From Mycolicibacterium goodii (GTDB lineage Bacteria; Actinomycetota; Actinomycetes; Mycobacteriales; Mycobacteriaceae): a DNA stretch of 64,000 bases. Shown in pieces: positions 42,498 to 52,449 of this stretch (its first letter is position 1; each line of letters opens with the position of its first letter). The notes beneath the pieces were generated by a model. The model ran no database searches. It worked only from the letters and a program-made list of their open reading frames with translations, and was not told the DNA's origin. The stretch is taken from contig NZ_CP092364.2 in NCBI RefSeq assembly GCF_022370755.2, positions 744,001-808,000 on the forward strand, in the 5' to 3' direction. The position numbers and the translations under genes are program-made.

Positions 42498-43679
42498 TTG
42501 GCAACCACCGACTCAGCATCCGCGCGGCTGCAACGCCTGGCGCCGATGTTGCTGGTCGTCAGCATTCTGGCGCGGCTGGCGTGGACCTACCTCGTGCCCA
42601 ACGGGGCCAACTTCGTCGACCTGCACGTCTACGTCGGCGGCGCCGACGCCCTTGACGGTCCCGGCGCGCTCTACGACTACGTCTACGCCGATCAGACGCC
42701 GGACTTCCCGCTGCCGTTCACGTACCCGCCGTTCGCCGCGATCGTGTTCTATCCACTGCATCTGCTGCCGTTCGGCGTGGTGGCGTTTCTCTGGCAGATC
42801 GGGATCATCGCCGCGCTCTACGGCGTGGTGCGGGTGAGCCAGCGGCTCATGGGGCTGCAGGCCCAGCGGCGTGTCGCGATGCTGTGGACCGCCGTCGGCA
42901 TCTGGACCGAACCGTTGCGCAGCACGTTCGACTACGGCCAGGTCAACGTCGTGCTCGTGCTCGCGGTGCTCTGCGCGGTGTCCTCGACGCGGTGGTGGCT
43001 GTCGGGTCTGCTTGTCGGTCTCGCGGCCGGGGTCAAGCTCACGCCCGCGGTCGCGGGCCTGTACTTCGTCGGCGCGCGGCGGTGGGGTGCGGTCGTGTTC
43101 TCGGCTGTCGTGTTCTTCGCGACGGTCGGCGTGTCGTGGGTCGTGGTGGGCGGGCAGGCGCGCCGGTACTTCACCGAGCTGTTGGGCGACGCCGACCGGG
43201 TCGGCCCGATAGGCACGTCGTTCAACCAGTCGTGGCGCGGCGGGATCTCCCGGATCCTCGGTCACGACGCGGGTTTCGGACCCCTGGTGTTGGTGGGCAT
43301 CGCCGTCACCGCGGTCCTCGCACTGCTGGCGTGGCGAGCGATCGACGGCGCGGCCGATCGGCTCGGCGGCATCCTCGTGGTGAGTTTGTTCGGGCTCGTG
43401 CTCTCACCGATCTCGTGGACGCACCACTGGGTGTGGCTGATCCCGTTGATGATGTGGCTGTTGCACGGTCCGCTGTCGGCGCGCCGGGGCGCGCGGGTCC
43501 TGGGCCGGGTCTGGCTCGCGCTGACCCTGGTGGGTGTCCCGTGGCTGCTCAGCTTCGCGCAGCCGAGCATCTGGGAGATCGGCAGGCCGTGGTACCTGGC
43601 GTGGGCCGGGCTGATCTACCCCGTCGCGACACTGGCGACGCTCGCGTGGATGGCCGTCAGTCGGAGAGAATCCGGTTGA
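42498..43679 (+). CDS. pimE: Polyprenol-phosphate-mannose-dependent PIM alpha-1,2-mannosyltransferase
   Basis: 393 residues with about ten membrane helices (GT-C/GT87 family). PimE adds the fifth mannose to AcPIM4 to give AcPIM5 at the outer side of the membrane using polyprenyl-phosphate mannose (established). The first loop holds the expected acidic residue in [11 protein letters not shown], typical of GT-C catalysis, and [18 protein letters not shown] at 42498 is the only start upstream of ATG 42546 in this frame; the latter would trim 16 residues. The 3' end overlaps the convergent pterin dehydratase-like gene by 23 bases. LpqW, encoded at 55484, acts on the same branch point. Confidence 0.88.
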   Translation: MATTDSASARLQRLAPMLLVVSILARLAWTYLVPNGANFVDLHVYVGGADALDGPGALYDYVYADQTPDFPLPFTYPPFAAIVFYPLHLLPFGVVAFLWQIGIIAALYGVVRVSQRLMGLQAQRRVAMLWTAVGIWTEPLRSTFDYGQVNVVLVLAVLCAVSSTRWWLSGLLVGLAAGVKLTPAVAGLYFVGARRWGAVVFSAVVFFATVGVSWVVVGGQARRYFTELLGDADRVGPIGTSFNQSWRGGISRILGHDAGFGPLVLVGIAVTAVLALLAWRAIDGAADRLGGILVVSLFGLVLSPISWTHHWVWLIPLMMWLLHGPLSARRGARVLGRVWLALTLVGVPWLLSFAQPSIWEIGRPWYLAWAGLIYPVATLATLAWMAVSRRESG

Positions 43680-43941
43680 TCTCCTCGGCCATCTGGACGT
43701 CCTTCTCGGTGATCCCGCCCGCCGCGTGCGTGACCAGTGCGAAAGTCACCGTCCGCCAACGGATGTCGATATCAGGGTGATGGTCCTTCTCTTCGGCGAA
43801 CTCAGCCACCCGTCGTACGGCGTCGATACCGTCGAGGAACGTCGGGAACTTCACCGAGCGGCGCAGGGCACCTGCGGCGCGCTCCCACCCCGGCAGATCG
43901 GGCAGCGCGGCATCAACCTGATCGTTCGATAACACAGCCAT
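43657..43941 (-). CDS. Pterin-4a-carbinolamine dehydratase-like protein (Rv1159A-like)
   Basis: 94 residues from ATG 43941. The family signature is [20 protein letters not shown], with the active-site His-His pair, then [17 protein letters not shown]. Such proteins dehydrate the carbinolamine formed by pterin-dependent hydroxylases or act in other roles, as mycobacteria lack an obvious phenylalanine hydroxylase. Its end lies inside the 3' end of pimE. It is divergent from mutT2 by 27 bases, so the two share a short promoter region. Confidence 0.87.
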   Translation of the reverse strand: MAVLSNDQVDAALPDLPGWERAAGALRRSVKFPTFLDGIDAVRRVAEFAEEKDHHPDIDIRWRTVTFALVTHAAGGITEKDVQMAEEINRILSD

Positions 43942-43968
43942 GACCTCGACCGTATACCGTCGGCCCCG

Positions 43969-44361
43969 ATGACAAAGCAGATCGTGGTTGCCGGGGCGAT
44001 GATCTCGCGTGGGGCGCTGCTGGTCGCCCAGCGGGACCGCCCCGCCGAGCTGGCCGGGCTGTGGGAACTTCCGGGCGGGAAGGTCTCGCCGGGGGAGGAC
44101 GAGACCGACGCGCTCGCACGTGAACTGCGCGAAGAACTCGGCGTCGACGTCACGGTCGGCGAACGCCTCGGAGCCGAGGTCGCATTGAGCGACACCATGA
44201 CACTGCGCGCGTACCGGGTGGTGCTGCGCGCCGGAAGCCCCCGTCCACATGACCACCGGGCGTTGCGGTGGGTCCGAGCCGACGACCTCGAGAGCGTGGC
44301 GTGGGTACCCGCGGATCGCGCGTGGGTCGCCGACCTGGCGGACGCGCTGCGCGCTGACTGA
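43969..44361 (+). CDS. mutT2: NUDIX hydrolase MutT2
   Basis: 130 residues with a complete NUDIX box (Gx5Ex7REUxEExGU): [12 protein letters not shown] followed by [12 protein letters not shown]. The early [19 protein letters not shown] and [11 protein letters not shown] are as in MutT/CTP pyrophosphorylases. Mycobacterial MutT2 hydrolyses dCTP, CTP and 5-methyl variants, and guards against modified nucleotides (established). ATG 43969 gives normal length. The order pimE, Rv1159A, mutT2 matches M. tuberculosis. Confidence 0.9.
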   Translation: MTKQIVVAGAMISRGALLVAQRDRPAELAGLWELPGGKVSPGEDETDALARELREELGVDVTVGERLGAEVALSDTMTLRAYRVVLRAGSPRPHDHRALRWVRADDLESVAWVPADRAWVADLADALRAD

Positions 44362-44425
44362 CTGGGCACATAACGTTTCCGCCAAAAACGGCGCGCAGAC
44401 AGGTCAGCGGTGATTTCCTGGATCG

Positions 44426-45640
44426 GTGAGCACGGCCACGACGCCGTACACGCGCCAGGGGGTCAACCTGACGCTGGCCACTTGGGTCTCGGCCATCAAC
44501 TTCTGGGCCTGGAACATGATCGGCCCGCTGTCCACCACGTACGCCGGCGACATGCGACTGAGCAGCACCGAGGCGTCGATGTTGGTGGCCACACCGATCC
44601 TGGTGGGGTCGTTGGGCCGCATCGTGATCGGATCGCTCACCGACCGGTTCGGCGGTCGGACGATGTTCATCGCGGTGACGCTTGCGTCGATCCTGCCGGT
44701 GCTCGCGGTGGGTGCCGCCGGCAGTGCCGGTTCCTATCCGCTGCTGCTGGTGTGCGGGTTCTTCCTCGGCGTGGCGGGCACGATCTTCGCCGTCGGCATC
44801 CCGTTCTCCAACAACTGGTATGACGTGTCGCGGCGCGGGTTCGCCACCGGGGTATTCGGTATGGGCATGGTGGGCACCGCGTTGTCGGCGTTTTTCACAC
44901 CCCGATTCGTGCGCTGGTTCGGCCTGTTCACCACACACCTCATCGTGGCGATCGCGCTCGCGTTGACCGCGGTGTTGTGCGTGTTGGTGATGCGTGACGC
45001 GCCGTCGTTCCGGCCGAACACCGACGCGGTCCTGCCGAAGCTCAAAGCGGCCGTGAAATTGCCGGTGACGTGGGAGATGTCGTTCCTGTACGCGGTGGTC
45101 TTCGGCGGGTTCGTGGCGTTCAGCAACTATCTGCCGACCTACATCAAGACCATCTACGACTTCTCGGCGGTCGAAGCCGGGTCGCGCACAGCAGGTTTCG
45201 CAGTAGCCGCCGTGCTGGCCAGGCCGATCGGCGGTGCGCTGTCCGACCGTGTCCCGCCGAAGTACGTCGTCCTGGCGTCGTTCGCGGGTACCGCACTGCT
45301 GGCGTTCGTCGCGGTGTTCCAGCCGCCGCCGGATGTGTGGTCGGCCGCGACCTTCATCACGCTGGCGGTCTTCCTCGGTGTCGGCACAGGCGGGGTGTTC
45401 GCGTGGGTCGCCCGCCGTGCTCCGGCGCAGTCGGTGGGTTCGGTCACCGGGATCGTCGCTGCGGCAGGCGGTTTGGGTGGCTACTTTCCTCCGCTGGTGA
45501 TGGGTGCGACCTACGACGCCGCCGACAACGACTACACCGTCGGACTGCTGTTGCTGGTGGCGACCGCGCTCGTGGCGTTCGCGTACACCGCGCTCCGGTT
45601 GCACGCGCACGAACCAGGAAGAGGAGAAGTCCGAACGTGA
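44426..45640 (+). CDS. narK: Nitrate/nitrite transporter NarK
   Basis: 404 residues with 12 helices, NNP family of the MFS. The nitrate signatures are FFLGVAGTIFAVGIPFSNNW and AAGGLGGYFPPLVMG; the MFS loop IGSLTDRFGGRTMF follows helix 2. Length and single-unit layout point to a NarK2-like nitrate/H+ or nitrate/nitrite carrier. GTG 44426 is the start. Its stop overlaps the narG start in GTGA, so transporter and reductase are translationally coupled; in M. tuberculosis the narGHJI operon lacks this adjoining gene. Confidence 0.92.
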   Translation: MSTATTPYTRQGVNLTLATWVSAINFWAWNMIGPLSTTYAGDMRLSSTEASMLVATPILVGSLGRIVIGSLTDRFGGRTMFIAVTLASILPVLAVGAAGSAGSYPLLLVCGFFLGVAGTIFAVGIPFSNNWYDVSRRGFATGVFGMGMVGTALSAFFTPRFVRWFGLFTTHLIVAIALALTAVLCVLVMRDAPSFRPNTDAVLPKLKAAVKLPVTWEMSFLYAVVFGGFVAFSNYLPTYIKTIYDFSAVEAGSRTAGFAVAAVLARPIGGALSDRVPPKYVVLASFAGTALLAFVAVFQPPPDVWSAATFITLAVFLGVGTGGVFAWVARRAPAQSVGSVTGIVAAAGGLGGYFPPLVMGATYDAADNDYTVGLLLLVATALVAFAYTALRLHAHEPGRGEVRT

Positions 45641-48600
45641 CCAAGCCGACCGTCGACGACAAGCCGCATGTCGGGGGGCGTGTGGAAGAACTGCTTCAGC
45701 GCAGCGGGAGATTCTTCACGCCCGGCACGTTCTCGCCGGACCTTCGCACCGTCACGCGTCAAGGCGGTCGGGAGGGCGACGTGTTCTACCGCGACCGGTG
45801 GAGCCACGACAAGGTCGTCCGTTCCACCCACGGCGTCAACTGCACCGGGTCGTGCTCGTGGAAGATCTACGTCAAGGACGGGATCATCACCTGGGAGACC
45901 CAGGAGACCGACTATCCGTCCGTGGGTCCGGACCGGCCCGAATACGAGCCACGCGGTTGCCCGCGCGGGGCCGCGTTCTCCTGGTACACCTATTCGCCGA
46001 CACGTGTGCGTTATCCCTACGCCCGCGGTGTGCTGGTCGAGATGTACCGCGAAGCCCGGGCTCGACTCGGCGATCCGGTCCTGGCCTGGGCCGACATCCA
46101 GGCCGACCCCGAGCGCAGACGCCGGTACCAGATGGCCCGCGGCAAAGGCGGACTGGTGCGGGTGAGCTGGGCGGAGGCCACCGAGATGATCGCCGCCGCG
46201 CACGTGCACACCATCAAGACCTACGGGCCGGACCGGATCGCCGGTTTCTCGCCGATCCCCGCGATGTCGATGGTCAGCCACGCCGCGGGCTCCCGGTTCG
46301 TCGAGTTGCTCGGCGGTGTGATGACATCGTTCTACGACTGGTACGCCGATCTTCCGGTGGCTTCGCCACAGGTTTTCGGCGATCAGACCGACGTCCCGGA
46401 ATCCGGGGACTGGTGGGATGCGGCGTATCTGATGATGTGGGGCTCCAACGTCCCCGTCACACGCACCCCAGATGCCCACTGGATGGCCGAGGTTCGGTAC
46501 CGCGGCACCAAAGTCGTGGCCGTCAGCCCGGATTACGCCGACAACACCAAGTTCGCCGACGAATGGATGCCCTGCGCCGCGGGCACCGATGGCGCACTGG
46601 CGATGGCCATGGGGCACGTCATCCTTTCGGAGTGCTTTGTACAGAAGGAGGTTCCGTATTTCACCGACTATGCGCGCAGGTTCACCGATCTGCCGTTCCT
46701 GATCAAGCTCGAGGAGCGTGACGGTGCGTTGGTGCCTGGCAAGAACCTCACCGCGGCAGATCTCACCCCGGATGTGGCGGCGCAGCAGAACGCCGCGTTC
46801 AAACCGGCACTGCTCGACAGCGTCAGCGACAGCATCGCGATACCCCAGGGCTCACTCGGGTTCCGGTTCGGTGACAGCGGTCTCGGCAATTGGAATCTCG
46901 ACCTGGAGAACCTCGTGCCTGCGCTCACGGTGGCCGCAGCGTCCGGTGAGGTGGTCGGTGAGAGCGCCGAGGTGACCCTCGCCCGGTTCGACACGATCGA
47001 CGGGCACGGTGCGACCATGGTGCGCGGCGTCCCCGTACGCCGCGTCGGTGAGCACCTCGTGTGCACGGTCCTCGATCTGATGCTCGCCCAGTACGGCGTG
47101 GCCCGGGCCGGTCTGCCCGGCGACTGGCCGACCGGTTTCGACGACGCGGCCCGCCCGTACACCCCGGCGTGGCAGGAGCAGATCACCGGAGTCGCCGCGG
47201 CCCAGGCGATCCGGGTGGCCCGCGAATTCGCCCGCAACGCCGAGGAAACCCGTGGACGCTCGATGATCATCATGGGCGCCGGTATCTGCCAGTGGTTCCA
47301 CGGCGACACCACCTATCGCGCGGTGCTGGCGCTGCTGTTGCTCACCGGATCGATGGGCCGCAACGGCGGTGGTTGGGCGCACTACGTCGGTCAGGAGAAG
47401 TGCCGGCCCGTCACCGGGTGGGCGACGATGGCGATGGCCACCGACTGGTCGCGGCCCCCACGCCAGATGGCGGGAACCTCCTATTGGTACGCCCACACCG
47501 ATCAGTGGCGCTATGACGGGTACAAGGCCGACGCACTGGCGAGTCCGGTGGGGCGCGGCCGGTTCCGCGGCCGGCACACCATGGACGTGCTGGCCTCGGC
47601 GGCGGCCATGGGATGGAGTCCGTTCTTCCCGCAGTTCGACCGCTCCAGCCTGGACGTCGCCGACGAGGCCGTCGCCGCCGGACAGGAGATCCCCGCCTAC
47701 GTCGCGGCGAAACTGGCCGACGGATCGCTGAAACTCGCGGTCACCGACCCCGACGACCCGGCCAACTGGCCGCGCGTCCTCGACGTCTGGCGCGCCAACC
47801 TGCTCGGTTCTTCGAGCAAGGGCAACGAGTACTTCCTGCGTCACCTGCTCGGCACGACCTCCAATCTGCAGGCCGCGCCGAACACGAACCGGCCGTCGAC
47901 GGTGACCTGCAGAGACGACATCCCCGAAGGCAAGCTGGACCTGCTGATGTCGATCGACTTCCGGATGACCTCGACGACGCTGCTGTCCGATGTCGTCCTG
48001 CCCGCGGCGACCTGGTACGAGAAGGGCGACCTGTCGAGCACCGACATGCACCCGTACGTGCACGCGTTCAGCCCGGCGGTCGATCCGCCGTGGGAGACTC
48101 GTTCGGACTTCGAGGCATTCGGCGCCATCGCCCGGACCTTCAGCGCACTGGCCGCCGGACACCTCGGGGTCCGCACCGACGTCGTGCTCGGGACCCTGCA
48201 ACACGACACCCCCGGCGAGATGGCGTATCCCTGTGGCACCGAGCACGATTGGCGGACCAACGGCGAGACACCCGTGCCCGGCAAGACCATGGGTCCGCTG
48301 GCGGTCGTCGAACGCGACTATGGTGCGATCGCCCAGAAGTGGGCCGCGCTGGGCCCGCTCGTCGAGAGTCTCGGGGTGACGACGAAAGGCGTCACGACCC
48401 ATCCCACACGTGAGGTCGCCGAGCTCGGCGCGAAGTTCGGGGTCATGGATTCCGGTGCAGCGCAGGGCCGCCCGGCGATCACAACCGGCGAACGCATGGC
48501 CGACGTGATCCTGGCACTGTCGGGCACGTCCAACGGCCGCCTCGCCGTGGAAGGCTTCGCCGAACTCGAACGCCGCACCGGCCGCAAACTGGTGCACCTG

Positions 48601-49356
48601 GCGGCGGGCAGCGAGGAGCGCCGGATCACCTACGCAGACACCCAGGCCCGGCCCGTGCCGGTGATCACCAGTCCCGAGTGGTCGGGCAGCGAGACCGGCG
48701 GCCGCCGCTACGCCCCGTTCACCGTGAACATCGAGGAGCTCAAACCCTTCCACACGCTGACCGGACGGATGCACTTCTACCTCGACCACGACTGGCTCGA
48801 AGAACTCGGCGAGCAACTGCCCGTGTACCGGCCACCCCTCGACATGGCCCGGCTGTTCGGGGAGCCGCGTGTGGGCGCCGACGGGTCAGGCGGCGTCGGG
48901 CTCACGGTCCGCTATCTGACGCCCCACTCGAAGTGGTCGATCCACTCGGAATACCAGGACAACCTGTTCATGCTGTCGTTGTCACGAGGCGGGCCCACGA
49001 TGTGGATGAGTCCCGGTGACGCCGCGAGAATACAGGTCCGCGACAACGATTGGGTCGAGGCGGTCAACCGCAACGGTGTTCTCGTCTGCCGGGCCATCGT
49101 CAGCCACCGGATGCCCGACGGTGTCGTCTACGTCTACCACGCCCAGGAACGCACGATCGACGTGCCGCTGACCGAGACCACCGGCACCAGGGGCGGCATC
49201 CACAATTCACTGACCCGGTTGCTGATCAAGCCGAGCCATCTGGCCGGCGGGTATGCCCAGCATTCCTATGCGTTCAACTACCTGGGCCCCACGGGAAACC
49301 AGCGTGACGAGGTGACGGTGGTGCGTCGCCGCAGCCAGGAGGTGGCGTACGGATGA
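45637..49356 (+). CDS. narG: Respiratory nitrate reductase, molybdopterin subunit alpha
   Basis: 1239 residues from GTG 45637, with AGGAAGAGGAG upstream. NarG reduces nitrate to nitrite with bis-MGD and an FS0 cluster. The FS0 ligands are His65, Cys69, Cys73 and Cys108 (THGVNCTGSCSW; RGCPRGAAF). The molybdenum ligand is Asp238 in SFYDWYADLP, matching E. coli Asp222. The N-terminus has no Tat signal, consistent with cytoplasmic active site orientation. Other NarG features are GSNVPVTRTPDAHW and HSKWSIHSEYQDN. Total length equals the family norm. It is co-translated with narK and narH (ATGA overlap at 49353). Confidence 0.97.
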   Translation: MTKPTVDDKPHVGGRVEELLQRSGRFFTPGTFSPDLRTVTRQGGREGDVFYRDRWSHDKVVRSTHGVNCTGSCSWKIYVKDGIITWETQETDYPSVGPDRPEYEPRGCPRGAAFSWYTYSPTRVRYPYARGVLVEMYREARARLGDPVLAWADIQADPERRRRYQMARGKGGLVRVSWAEATEMIAAAHVHTIKTYGPDRIAGFSPIPAMSMVSHAAGSRFVELLGGVMTSFYDWYADLPVASPQVFGDQTDVPESGDWWDAAYLMMWGSNVPVTRTPDAHWMAEVRYRGTKVVAVSPDYADNTKFADEWMPCAAGTDGALAMAMGHVILSECFVQKEVPYFTDYARRFTDLPFLIKLEERDGALVPGKNLTAADLTPDVAAQQNAAFKPALLDSVSDSIAIPQGSLGFRFGDSGLGNWNLDLENLVPALTVAAASGEVVGESAEVTLARFDTIDGHGATMVRGVPVRRVGEHLVCTVLDLMLAQYGVARAGLPGDWPTGFDDAARPYTPAWQEQITGVAAAQAIRVAREFARNAEETRGRSMIIMGAGICQWFHGDTTYRAVLALLLLTGSMGRNGGGWAHYVGQEKCRPVTGWATMAMATDWSRPPRQMAGTSYWYAHTDQWRYDGYKADALASPVGRGRFRGRHTMDVLASAAAMGWSPFFPQFDRSSLDVADEAVAAGQEIPAYVAAKLADGSLKLAVTDPDDPANWPRVLDVWRANLLGSSSKGNEYFLRHLLGTTSNLQAAPNTNRPSTVTCRDDIPEGKLDLLMSIDFRMTSTTLLSDVVLPAATWYEKGDLSSTDMHPYVHAFSPAVDPPWETRSDFEAFGAIARTFSALAAGHLGVRTDVVLGTLQHDTPGEMAYPCGTEHDWRTNGETPVPGKTMGPLAVVERDYGAIAQKWAALGPLVESLGVTTKGVTTHPTREVAELGAKFGVMDSGAAQGRPAITTGERMADVILALSGTSNGRLAVEGFAELERRTGRKLVHLAAGSEERRITYADTQARPVPVITSPEWSGSETGGRRYAPFTVNIEELKPFHTLTGRMHFYLDHDWLEELGEQLPVYRPPLDMARLFGEPRVGADGSGGVGLTVRYLTPHSKWSIHSEYQDNLFMLSLSRGGPTMWMSPGDAARIQVRDNDWVEAVNRNGVLVCRAIVSHRMPDGVVYVYHAQERTIDVPLTETTGTRGGIHNSLTRLLIKPSHLAGGYAQHSYAFNYLGPTGNQRDEVTVVRRRSQEVAYG

Positions 49357-50999
49357 AGGTCATGGCGCAGATGGCGATGGTGATGAACCTCGACAAGTGC
49401 ATCGGGTGCCACACCTGTTCGGTGACATGTAAGCAGGCCTGGACCAACCGTGCCGGCACCGAATACGTGTGGTTCAACAACGTCGAAACCAGGCCAGGAC
49501 AAGGATATCCGCGCACCTACGAGGATCAGGAGAAGTGGCGCGGGGGCTGGCGTCTCGACGGGCGTGGCCGCTTGCGGCTACGCGACGGTGGTCGGCTGGC
49601 CAAGCTGGCGCGGATCTTCGCCAACCCCAAGCTGCCTTCGATCGACGACTACTACGAGCCCTGGACCTACGACTACCTGAATCTCACGTCGGCGCCCCTC
49701 GGCGAGCACATGCCCGTGGCGCCGCCGCGCAGCCTGATCGACGGGAAGCCGATGAAAGTGTCCTGGTCGGCAGCCTGGGACGACAACCTCGGTGGGTCAC
49801 CGGAGGTCGTGCCGGGAGATCCGGTGCTGCAGAAGGTCGGTGAGCGGGTCAAGCTCGAGTTCGAGCAGACGTTCATGTTCTACCTGCCGCGCATCTGCGA
49901 GCACTGCCTGAACCCGTCGTGCGTGGCCTCGTGCCCGTCGGGCGCCATGTACAAGCGCTCCGAGGACGGCATCGTGCTGGTCGATCAGGACCGCTGCCGC
50001 GGCTGGCGGATGTGCGTCTCCGGATGCCCTTACAAGAAGGTGTATTTCAACCACAAGACCGGGAAAGCCGAGAAGTGCACGCTGTGTTATCCGCGCATCG
50101 AGGTGGGGATGCCGACGGTCTGCTCGGAGACCTGTGTGGGCCGGTTGCGCTATCTCGGTCTGGTGTTCTACGACGTCGACCGCGTGCTGGAGGCGGCATC
50201 GGTACCGAACGAGGCGGACCTGTACGAGGCACACCGCCAAATCCTGCTCGATCCCACGGACCCGACGGTGATCGCCGGAGCGCGGGCCGAGGGTATCTCC
50301 GACGAGTGGATCGAGGCCGCCCAACATTCGCCGGTCTACAAGCTCATCCACACGTATGGCGTTGCGCTGCCGCTGCATCCGGAGTTCCGCACGGTGCCCA
50401 TGGTGTGGTACATCCCGCCGCTGTCGCCCGTCGTCGACGCGGTCAGCCGTGACGGGCACGACGGTGAGGATCTCGGGAACCTGTTCGGCGCATTGCACGC
50501 GCTGCGGATCCCGCTGGAGTACCTGGCCGAGTTGTTCACCGCGGGTGACGTCCGTGTCGTCGAGGGTGTGCTGCGACGTCTCGCGGCGATGCGGTCGTAC
50601 ATGCGCGACATCAACCTCGGCCGTGAGACACAGCCGCACATCCCGGCGTCCGTCGGCATGACCGAGCAGCAGATCTATGACATGTACCGGCTGTTGGCCC
50701 TCGCGAAATATGAAGAACGGTACGTGATCCCGACCGCGTACGGCACCGAGGCGCACGAGGTGGAAGAACCTGGTTGCGCGCTGTCGTTCGACGGTGGCCC
50801 CGGCATGTACGAATCGGGTCCGTTCGGCGAGGCCAGTGGCGGCCCCGTCCCGGTGGCGGTCGAGACGTTCCACGCCCTGCGGCACCGGCAGACCATGGCC
50901 GGGATGGCCGCCAACGCCGAGCACCCGTCCCGGGTGAACCTGCTGAACTGGGACGGCAGGGGAGTACCCGCCGGAATGTTCCCCGAGGAGCCGCGATGA
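49353..50999 (+). CDS. narH: Respiratory nitrate reductase, iron-sulfur subunit beta
   Basis: 548 residues. Four ferredoxin-like Cys groups hold three [4Fe-4S] and one [3Fe-4S] cluster: CIGCHTCSVTC near residue 16, CEHCLNPSCVASC near 180, CRGWRMCVSGC (Trp replaces one Cys, giving the 3Fe cluster) and CTLCYPR with a later CSETC. NarH carries electrons from NarI hemes to NarG. The region LYEAHRQILLDPTDP and the C-terminal helical part are as in other NarH. The start overlaps narG by four bases, and its end overlaps narJ. Confidence 0.97.
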   Translation: MKVMAQMAMVMNLDKCIGCHTCSVTCKQAWTNRAGTEYVWFNNVETRPGQGYPRTYEDQEKWRGGWRLDGRGRLRLRDGGRLAKLARIFANPKLPSIDDYYEPWTYDYLNLTSAPLGEHMPVAPPRSLIDGKPMKVSWSAAWDDNLGGSPEVVPGDPVLQKVGERVKLEFEQTFMFYLPRICEHCLNPSCVASCPSGAMYKRSEDGIVLVDQDRCRGWRMCVSGCPYKKVYFNHKTGKAEKCTLCYPRIEVGMPTVCSETCVGRLRYLGLVFYDVDRVLEAASVPNEADLYEAHRQILLDPTDPTVIAGARAEGISDEWIEAAQHSPVYKLIHTYGVALPLHPEFRTVPMVWYIPPLSPVVDAVSRDGHDGEDLGNLFGALHALRIPLEYLAELFTAGDVRVVEGVLRRLAAMRSYMRDINLGRETQPHIPASVGMTEQQIYDMYRLLALAKYEERYVIPTAYGTEAHEVEEPGCALSFDGGPGMYESGPFGEASGGPVPVAVETFHALRHRQTMAGMAANAEHPSRVNLLNWDGRGVPAGMFPEEPR

Positions 51000-51634
51000 G
51001 GGCGCGCAGGAGCAGGTCGTTGCGCGACCGCGTGGTCTGGCAGTCGGCGTCGCTGCTGCTGGCCTACCCCGACGACGGACATGACCTGCGTCTGGAGACC
51101 GCCGCCGACCTGATCGGCCGGATCACCGGCGAGCCTGCCGGTCTGCTCGGCGAAACGCTGTGTGCGCTGCGGCGGTCGGATCCCATGGCGCTTGCCACCG
51201 ACTACGTCGACACCTTCGATCTGCGCAAGCAGACCACCATGCTGCTGACGTACTGGACCGGTGGTGACACCCGAAACCGCGGCGCGCAGATGGTCGCCTT
51301 CACGCAGGCGTACCGGGCCGCCGGCGTCGCACCACCCAGATCCGAGGCGCCCGATCACCTTCCGGTGGTCCTGGAGTTCGCCGCGACCGTCGACCCTGTC
51401 GCGGGCCGCCGGCTGCTCGAGGCGCACCGGGTGCCGATCGATGTGCTGCGGCAAGCGTTGACCGATGCCGGTTCGCCGTACGCACCAGCGGTCGCGGCCG
51501 TGTGCGCAACGCTGCCGAGTGTCCCCGTCGCGGAGTCCCGCACGCTGCTCGGGGCAGGACCACCTCGGGAAGCTGTGGGGCTGGAGCCATTTCAGCTGAC
51601 CGTTCCGCCGCGGCGGGCACAGGGAGGTGTGTGA
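50996..51634 (+). CDS. narJ: Nitrate reductase assembly chaperone NarJ
   Basis: 212 residues from ATG 50996, overlapping the narH stop in ATGA. It is a TorD/DmsD-type helical chaperone that holds NarG during molybdenum cofactor insertion and before attachment to NarI; it is not part of the mature enzyme. Motifs seen are WQSASLLLAYPD and ATDYVDTFDLRKQTTM, then LTYWTGGDTRNRG. The C-terminal 40 residues are Pro-rich and probably flexible. Its stop shares a base with narI start (TGATG). Confidence 0.93.
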   Translation: MRARRSRSLRDRVVWQSASLLLAYPDDGHDLRLETAADLIGRITGEPAGLLGETLCALRRSDPMALATDYVDTFDLRKQTTMLLTYWTGGDTRNRGAQMVAFTQAYRAAGVAPPRSEAPDHLPVVLEFAATVDPVAGRRLLEAHRVPIDVLRQALTDAGSPYAPAVAAVCATLPSVPVAESRTLLGAGPPREAVGLEPFQLTVPPRRAQGGV

Positions 51635-52365
51635 TGCCGGGTTGGGTCATCTTCTGGGACGTGGTGCCGTACGTGACGCTTGCGGTGGTGATCGTCGGAC
51701 TGTGGTGGCGTTACCGCTACGACAAGTTCGGCTGGACCACCCGATCCTCACAGCTCTACGAATCGCGGCTGCTGCGCATCGGTAGCCCGATGTTCCACTT
51801 CGGCATCCTCGTCGTCATCGTCGGGCACATCATCGGCCTGGTGATCCCGGAATCCTGGACCGACGCGATCGGCCTCAGCGAGCACGCGTACCACCTGCAG
51901 GCCGTGATCCTCGGTGCCATCGCTGGCATCGCCACCCTCAGCGGCATCGCGCTGCTGGTCTATCGGAGGCGCACCACCGGACCGGTGTTCTTGGCCACGA
52001 CCGTCAACGACAAGGTCATGTACCTGGTGCTGGTGCTCGCGATCCTCGCCGGTCTGTCCTGCACACTGCTCGGTGCCACCCCGCTGGGCGACGAGCACGA
52101 CTACCGGCAGACGGTGTCGCCGTGGTTCCGGTCGATCTGGATTTTGCAACCGCGGGGCGACCTGATGGTGCAGGCCCCGCTGTACTTCCACATCCATGTG
52201 TTGATCGCGCTCGTGTTGTTCTGCCTGTGGCCGTTCACCCGACTCGTGCACGTGTTCAGCGCACCCATCGGCTACCTGTTCCGGCCCTACATCGTCTACC
52301 GCAGCCGCGACGACGCCGAGCGCGGCGAGCTGGTGGGCTCCCAGCCCCACCGCCGCGGCTGGTGA
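51634..52365 (+). CDS. narI: Nitrate reductase, cytochrome b subunit gamma
   Basis: 243 residues from ATG 51634, preceded by AGGGAGG. Five helices carry two b hemes; the axial histidines are His55 and His65 (FHFGILVVIVGHIIG) and His188 and His206 (FHIHVL; TRLVHVF), close to E. coli His56, 66, 187 and 205. It oxidises menaquinol and anchors NarGH to the inner face of the membrane. The C-terminus RSRDDAERGEL extends into the cytoplasm. It ends the nar operon; six bases later a DosR-like box begins. Confidence 0.96.
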   Translation: MPGWVIFWDVVPYVTLAVVIVGLWWRYRYDKFGWTTRSSQLYESRLLRIGSPMFHFGILVVIVGHIIGLVIPESWTDAIGLSEHAYHLQAVILGAIAGIATLSGIALLVYRRRTTGPVFLATTVNDKVMYLVLVLAILAGLSCTLLGATPLGDEHDYRQTVSPWFRSIWILQPRGDLMVQAPLYFHIHVLIALVLFCLWPFTRLVHVFSAPIGYLFRPYIVYRSRDDAERGELVGSQPHRRGW

Positions 52366-52371
52366 GAGGAG

Positions 52372-52390
52372 AAGGGACTTTTGGCACTGC
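52372..52390 (+). promoter_or_regulatory. DosR-like box downstream of narI
   Basis: AAGGGACTTTTGGCACTGC contains a perfect left half-site GGGACT and a right half GGCACT, one mismatch from the GGGACTTnTGGCCCT form seen at strong DosR targets such as hspX (from memory). It lies about 60 bases before the ATG of the PNPOx-fold gene, a typical distance for DosR activation under hypoxia or NO. It was located by eye; a scored match was not run. Confidence 0.6.
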
Positions 52391-52449
52391 CGCAGGCCCG
52401 GCCTCCTGCGCGACAGTGGAAGTCACAGAAGACACACAGGAGGTTGGTC

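Noticed and set aside
45070..45636. N-terminal extension of narG into narK
   Set aside because: The extra 189 residues are a shifted reading of narK; family length and ribosome-binding site support GTG 45637.
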